DNA of 10,233 nucleotides from an uncultured Muribaculaceae bacterium. GTDB lineage: Bacteria; Bacteroidota; Bacteroidia; Bacteroidales; Muribaculaceae. The DNA is taken from the NCBI GenBank assembly GCA_948788915.1, contig CAQFOZ010000068.1, forward strand, positions 1 through 10,233, written 5' to 3'. The translations under genes were made by a program, and so were the position numbers. Positions within the stretch are counted from its first letter, which is position 1. Every line of letters begins with the position of its first letter. This document shows, one piece after another, positions 8,075-10,233 of this stretch. The notes under the pieces were generated by a model, which did no database searches, was not told the origin of the DNA, and saw only the letters and a program-made list of their open reading frames with translations.

Positions 8075-9952
8075 ATGAAAAAGATCCTTGTGACAATCGT
8101 ATTAATGCTGATAGGGGATGTGTTTGTCTATGCAAAACCGGCCGTGCGTTGCCTTATGCAGAGCATACAGCCTGACGGAACAACTTTGTCTGTCTATAAA
8201 CGTGGTGACGAACGTAGCCACAACGTGTTTACGAAGGACGGATATCTTGTGTTGAAAGACGATGCGCGAGGATATTGCTATGCGGATGTGGATAATGACG
8301 GAAAGCTGATAGCTACTGCGATTCAGGCTCGCGATCCGGAGTCGCGTACTGACAAAGAGAAAGCATTCCTGCGCAATCTGAATGGCGAAGCAATAGTATC
8401 CGCTTTGAGGTCAAAAGAGGAAATGGCACTTGGATCCTCCCGATACAATACTATAGGGCTTACAGGAGGTGTGGCATACGACCGGACTCCGGCCACCCGT
8501 GGACCGGGGCTTTTCCATTATGCTTTTCCTGTGAAAGGTAAACAGAAGGGACTTGTGATATTGGTTGAGTTTCCTGATGTGAAATTCAACTCTAAAAACA
8601 GTTCCAAATACAACAGAGTGGATTCCAAAACATATTTCACGGAGATGCTTAACAAACCGGGATTTAATACGTATGGAGCCACCGGTTCTGCGCGAGACTG
8701 GTTTGTTGGTAATTCCGGAGGTCTGTTTGAACCGGAATTTGATGTGTTCGGTCCGGTTACTTTACCGAATAATATGAGTTATTATGGCGGGAATGATTAT
8801 CTTGGTGAAGACAAGAACCCCGGGCAGATGGTGATTGATGCCTGCAATGCTCTCGACGGAGAGATCGACTTTAAGGAGTATGACCGCAACGGGGACGGAT
8901 ATGTGGATAATGTCTATGTCTTTTATGCCGGATACGGTGAGGCGGATTCCGATGAGTCAGATGCGATATGGCCCCATTCCTGGTCAATCTCCGATGCGGC
9001 GGGTAAGCCGCTGTTTCTTGACGGTGTGTATGTGGATTCATATGCATGTTCTAATGAGACATGCGGATACAGTAGCTATGGTGTGCTGAAAAACCGTCCG
9101 GACGGTATCGGAACTTTTGTGCATGAATTCAGTCATGTGATGGGATTGCCCGACCTTTATTCGACAAACACAACTAATACAGATCCGGCTCTTGAACCTT
9201 TCACTCCCGGAGAATACTCTGTGATGGACTATGGCCCATACAATAACGAGGGTCTGACTCCTCCTAATTATTCCACATACGAGCGTTATGCGTTCGACTG
9301 GATTGCTCCGGGGGAGATTGAGGTCGGTAGTTACGTGCTTGATAATCTTGAGGATACCAACAAGGCTTATATAATCAGGACTGAGAGGGAGAATGAGTTT
9401 TTTTTGCTGGAAAACCGTCAGCTGAAAGGCTGGGACAAGTATCTGCCGGGGCATGGTATGCTTGTATGGCATGTGGATTTTTACCAGCCGGTTTTTTATG
9501 CGAATACGGTGAACAATACCCGCGATCACCAATATGTGGATTTGGTGGAGGCGGATAATATACAGGATTATCCTGTGAGGTATAATCCTTATTACGGCTA
9601 TTTCGAACCTGTGGCTTCCACACAAAACGGTGATACTTTTCCGGGCAGTAAGAATGTGACGGCTTTCGGCGTGTCTACAACTCCGGCTTTGAAGTCGTGG
9701 AGCGGAAAAGATCTTGGGGTTGAATTGATGGAGATCGCTGAGAATAACGGTATTGTTTCATTCAAGGCATTGCGGGGTAACGGTTCCGGTGTGACGGGAA
9801 TAGAGGATTTGTCGACGAATAAATTTGTCGGCAGTCTGTATACCCTTGATGGTGTCTTTGTCTCTGATGTGAAGGGGTGTCTTCCCGATTTGAAATCCGG
9901 TATATACATATTGCGCCGTACGGACGGATCTTCAATCAAGATAGTAATATAA
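8075..9952 (+). CDS. Secreted M6-family zinc metallopeptidase
   Basis: This 625-residue protein is a zinc endopeptidase precursor of the immune-inhibitor-A type. Residues 1-20 are a signal peptide cleaved after VYA. Residues about 28-130 match the M6 N-terminal pro-region (PDGTTLSVYKRGDERSHNVF, then KDGYLVLKDD). The catalytic domain spans about 150-545. Its hallmarks are GLVILVEFPDVKF, a calcium-loop-like DRNGDGYVD (270-278) followed by NVYVFYAGYGEAD, the zinc motif HEFSHVMGLPD (350-360, with His350, Glu351, His354 and Asp360), and a Met-turn-like SVMDYG with Met384. No catalytic residue is missing. The C-terminal 58 residues, from GVTGIEDL through GIYILRR to KIVI, resemble a T9SS-type sorting tail. 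The ATG at 8075 is chosen because it begins the signal peptide; the in-frame TTG at 8009 would add a non-signal extension encoded across the hairpin. The natural substrate is unknown. Confidence 0.94.
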   Translation: MKKILVTIVLMLIGDVFVYAKPAVRCLMQSIQPDGTTLSVYKRGDERSHNVFTKDGYLVLKDDARGYCYADVDNDGKLIATAIQARDPESRTDKEKAFLRNLNGEAIVSALRSKEEMALGSSRYNTIGLTGGVAYDRTPATRGPGLFHYAFPVKGKQKGLVILVEFPDVKFNSKNSSKYNRVDSKTYFTEMLNKPGFNTYGATGSARDWFVGNSGGLFEPEFDVFGPVTLPNNMSYYGGNDYLGEDKNPGQMVIDACNALDGEIDFKEYDRNGDGYVDNVYVFYAGYGEADSDESDAIWPHSWSISDAAGKPLFLDGVYVDSYACSNETCGYSSYGVLKNRPDGIGTFVHEFSHVMGLPDLYSTNTTNTDPALEPFTPGEYSVMDYGPYNNEGLTPPNYSTYERYAFDWIAPGEIEVGSYVLDNLEDTNKAYIIRTERENEFFLLENRQLKGWDKYLPGHGMLVWHVDFYQPVFYANTVNNTRDHQYVDLVEADNIQDYPVRYNPYYGYFEPVASTQNGDTFPGSKNVTAFGVSTTPALKSWSGKDLGVELMEIAENNGIVSFKALRGNGSGVTGIEDLSTNKFVGSLYTLDGVFVSDVKGCLPDLKSGIYILRRTDGSSIKIVI

Positions 9953-10040
9953 AAAATTGCTGTCCAATAAAACTCAAATATCACAATAAAGTAAGGCACG
10001 CCGGGAAAATGTAAAGTGCATAATTAATGCTGTAAGGGTT

Positions 10041-10093
10041 AAAAAGAATCACGGATATCAAGTGAATTTATGTGCTTGATATCCGTGATTCTT
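10041..10093 (-). terminator. Possible minus-strand terminator formed by the 19-bp hairpin
   Basis: Read on the minus strand, the 19-bp stem of the inverted repeat ends in ATTCTT and continues with TTTAA, giving an uninterrupted TTTTT run (complement of the A-run at 10041-10045). This is the shape of an intrinsic terminator for a gene entering from the right, convergent with the M6 gene. On the plus strand only TTCTTGT follows, so it is a poor terminator for the M6 gene. No minus-strand gene is recognisable inside the window. Confidence 0.4.
10044..10093. repeat. Perfect 19-bp inverted repeat
   Basis: AAGAATCACGGATATCAAG (10044-10062) is exactly reverse-complementary to CTTGATATCCGTGATTCTT (10075-10093) around a 12-nt loop. 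It lies 91 nt after the M6 stop codon. One arm recurs at 10177-10195 with a single mismatch, so it behaves as a repeat unit as well as a hairpin. The surrounding 9953-10043 and 10094-10176 are AT-rich sequences in which I see no gene. Confidence 0.85.
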
Positions 10094-10176
10094 GTAACAC
10101 AAAAACCGTATATACCGGAATTGGGGTCGGGTGATAATTGTATGTATGAAGGATTGTGAGTGTTATGATGGGTAAT

Positions 10177-10209
10177 AAGAATCGCGGATATCAAGCACGT
10201 GCGTGCTTG
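10177..10209. repeat. Third copy of the repeat arm with its own small palindrome
   Basis: AAGAATCGCGGATATCAAG (10177-10195) matches the left arm of the preceding hairpin at 18 of 19 positions. As in that hairpin, a short spacer is followed by GTGCTTG (10203-10209). Here CAAGCACG (10192-10199) and CGTGCTTG (10202-10209) form an 8-bp perfect palindrome. Beyond CTTG the expected right arm is lost and the sequence becomes GC-rich up to the window edge, so this copy is either degenerate or arranged differently. Confidence 0.7.
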
Positions 10210-10233
10210 GAGAGGGCGCGGATAGGAACGGAT

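Noticed and set aside
9038..9625. 195-codon open frame on the minus strand
   Set aside because: It is antisense to the conserved M6 catalytic region, including the zinc-motif codons, and shows no family features.
10044..10195. CRISPR array
   Set aside because: There are only three units, one inverted, with unequal spacing (12 and 83 nt) and no cas genes in view.
10039..10233. Minus-strand frame open from the right edge to a TAA, and a shorter one ending in a TGA at 10191-10193
   Set aside because: The longer frame runs through both hairpins and does not read like a protein. The shorter has only 13 codons in the window, too few to support a partial gene.

Overview
The window comes from a Bacteroidota chromosome. 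The evidence is a SusC/SusD outer-membrane pair, SusC plug wording of the kind ANGVILITTK, a lipoprotein SusD, a TAnnTTTG promoter box, no convincing Shine-Dalgarno sites, and secreted peptidases with GxYI-type C-terminal tails. Order Bacteroidales is likely. A gut family such as Muribaculaceae or Prevotellaceae is plausible from the protein tails, but this is an inference and was not tested.

Layout, all genes on the + strand: (1) 1-154 is an intergenic leader with a small hairpin and a weak promoter candidate. (2) 155-3439 is a complete SusC/RagA-family TonB-dependent transporter. (3) 3468-5186 is its SusD/RagB-family surface lipoprotein partner, 28 nt downstream and surely co-transcribed. 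(4) 5187-5385 holds a terminator and then a good Bacteroidota promoter, so the next gene starts a new transcription unit. (5) 5386-7884 is a secreted C10 (streptopain-type) cysteine peptidase with an inhibitory propeptide and a long C-terminal extension. (6) 7885-8074 holds a very strong terminator and a separate 9-bp perfect hairpin. (7) 8075-9952 is a secreted M6-family zinc metallopeptidase. (8) 9953-10233 is non-coding as far as can be seen; it contains a perfect 19-bp inverted repeat and a third, nearly identical copy of one arm 83 nt further on.

How the genes may work together: SusC and SusD form a nutrient-import pair at the outer membrane. The neighbours are two exported endopeptidases and no glycoside hydrolase is visible, so the pair may take up peptides or glycopeptides released by the peptidases, as RagAB does in Porphyromonas gingivalis. 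The terminators between the units mean that co-regulation is not shown by the sequence. Both peptidases end in similar tails resembling type IX secretion (T9SS) sorting domains, which suggests a shared export or surface-anchoring route.

No clearly novel system was found. The most unusual items are the repeat family at the right edge, the hairpin in front of the M6 gene, and the base-composition change inside the C10 gene.
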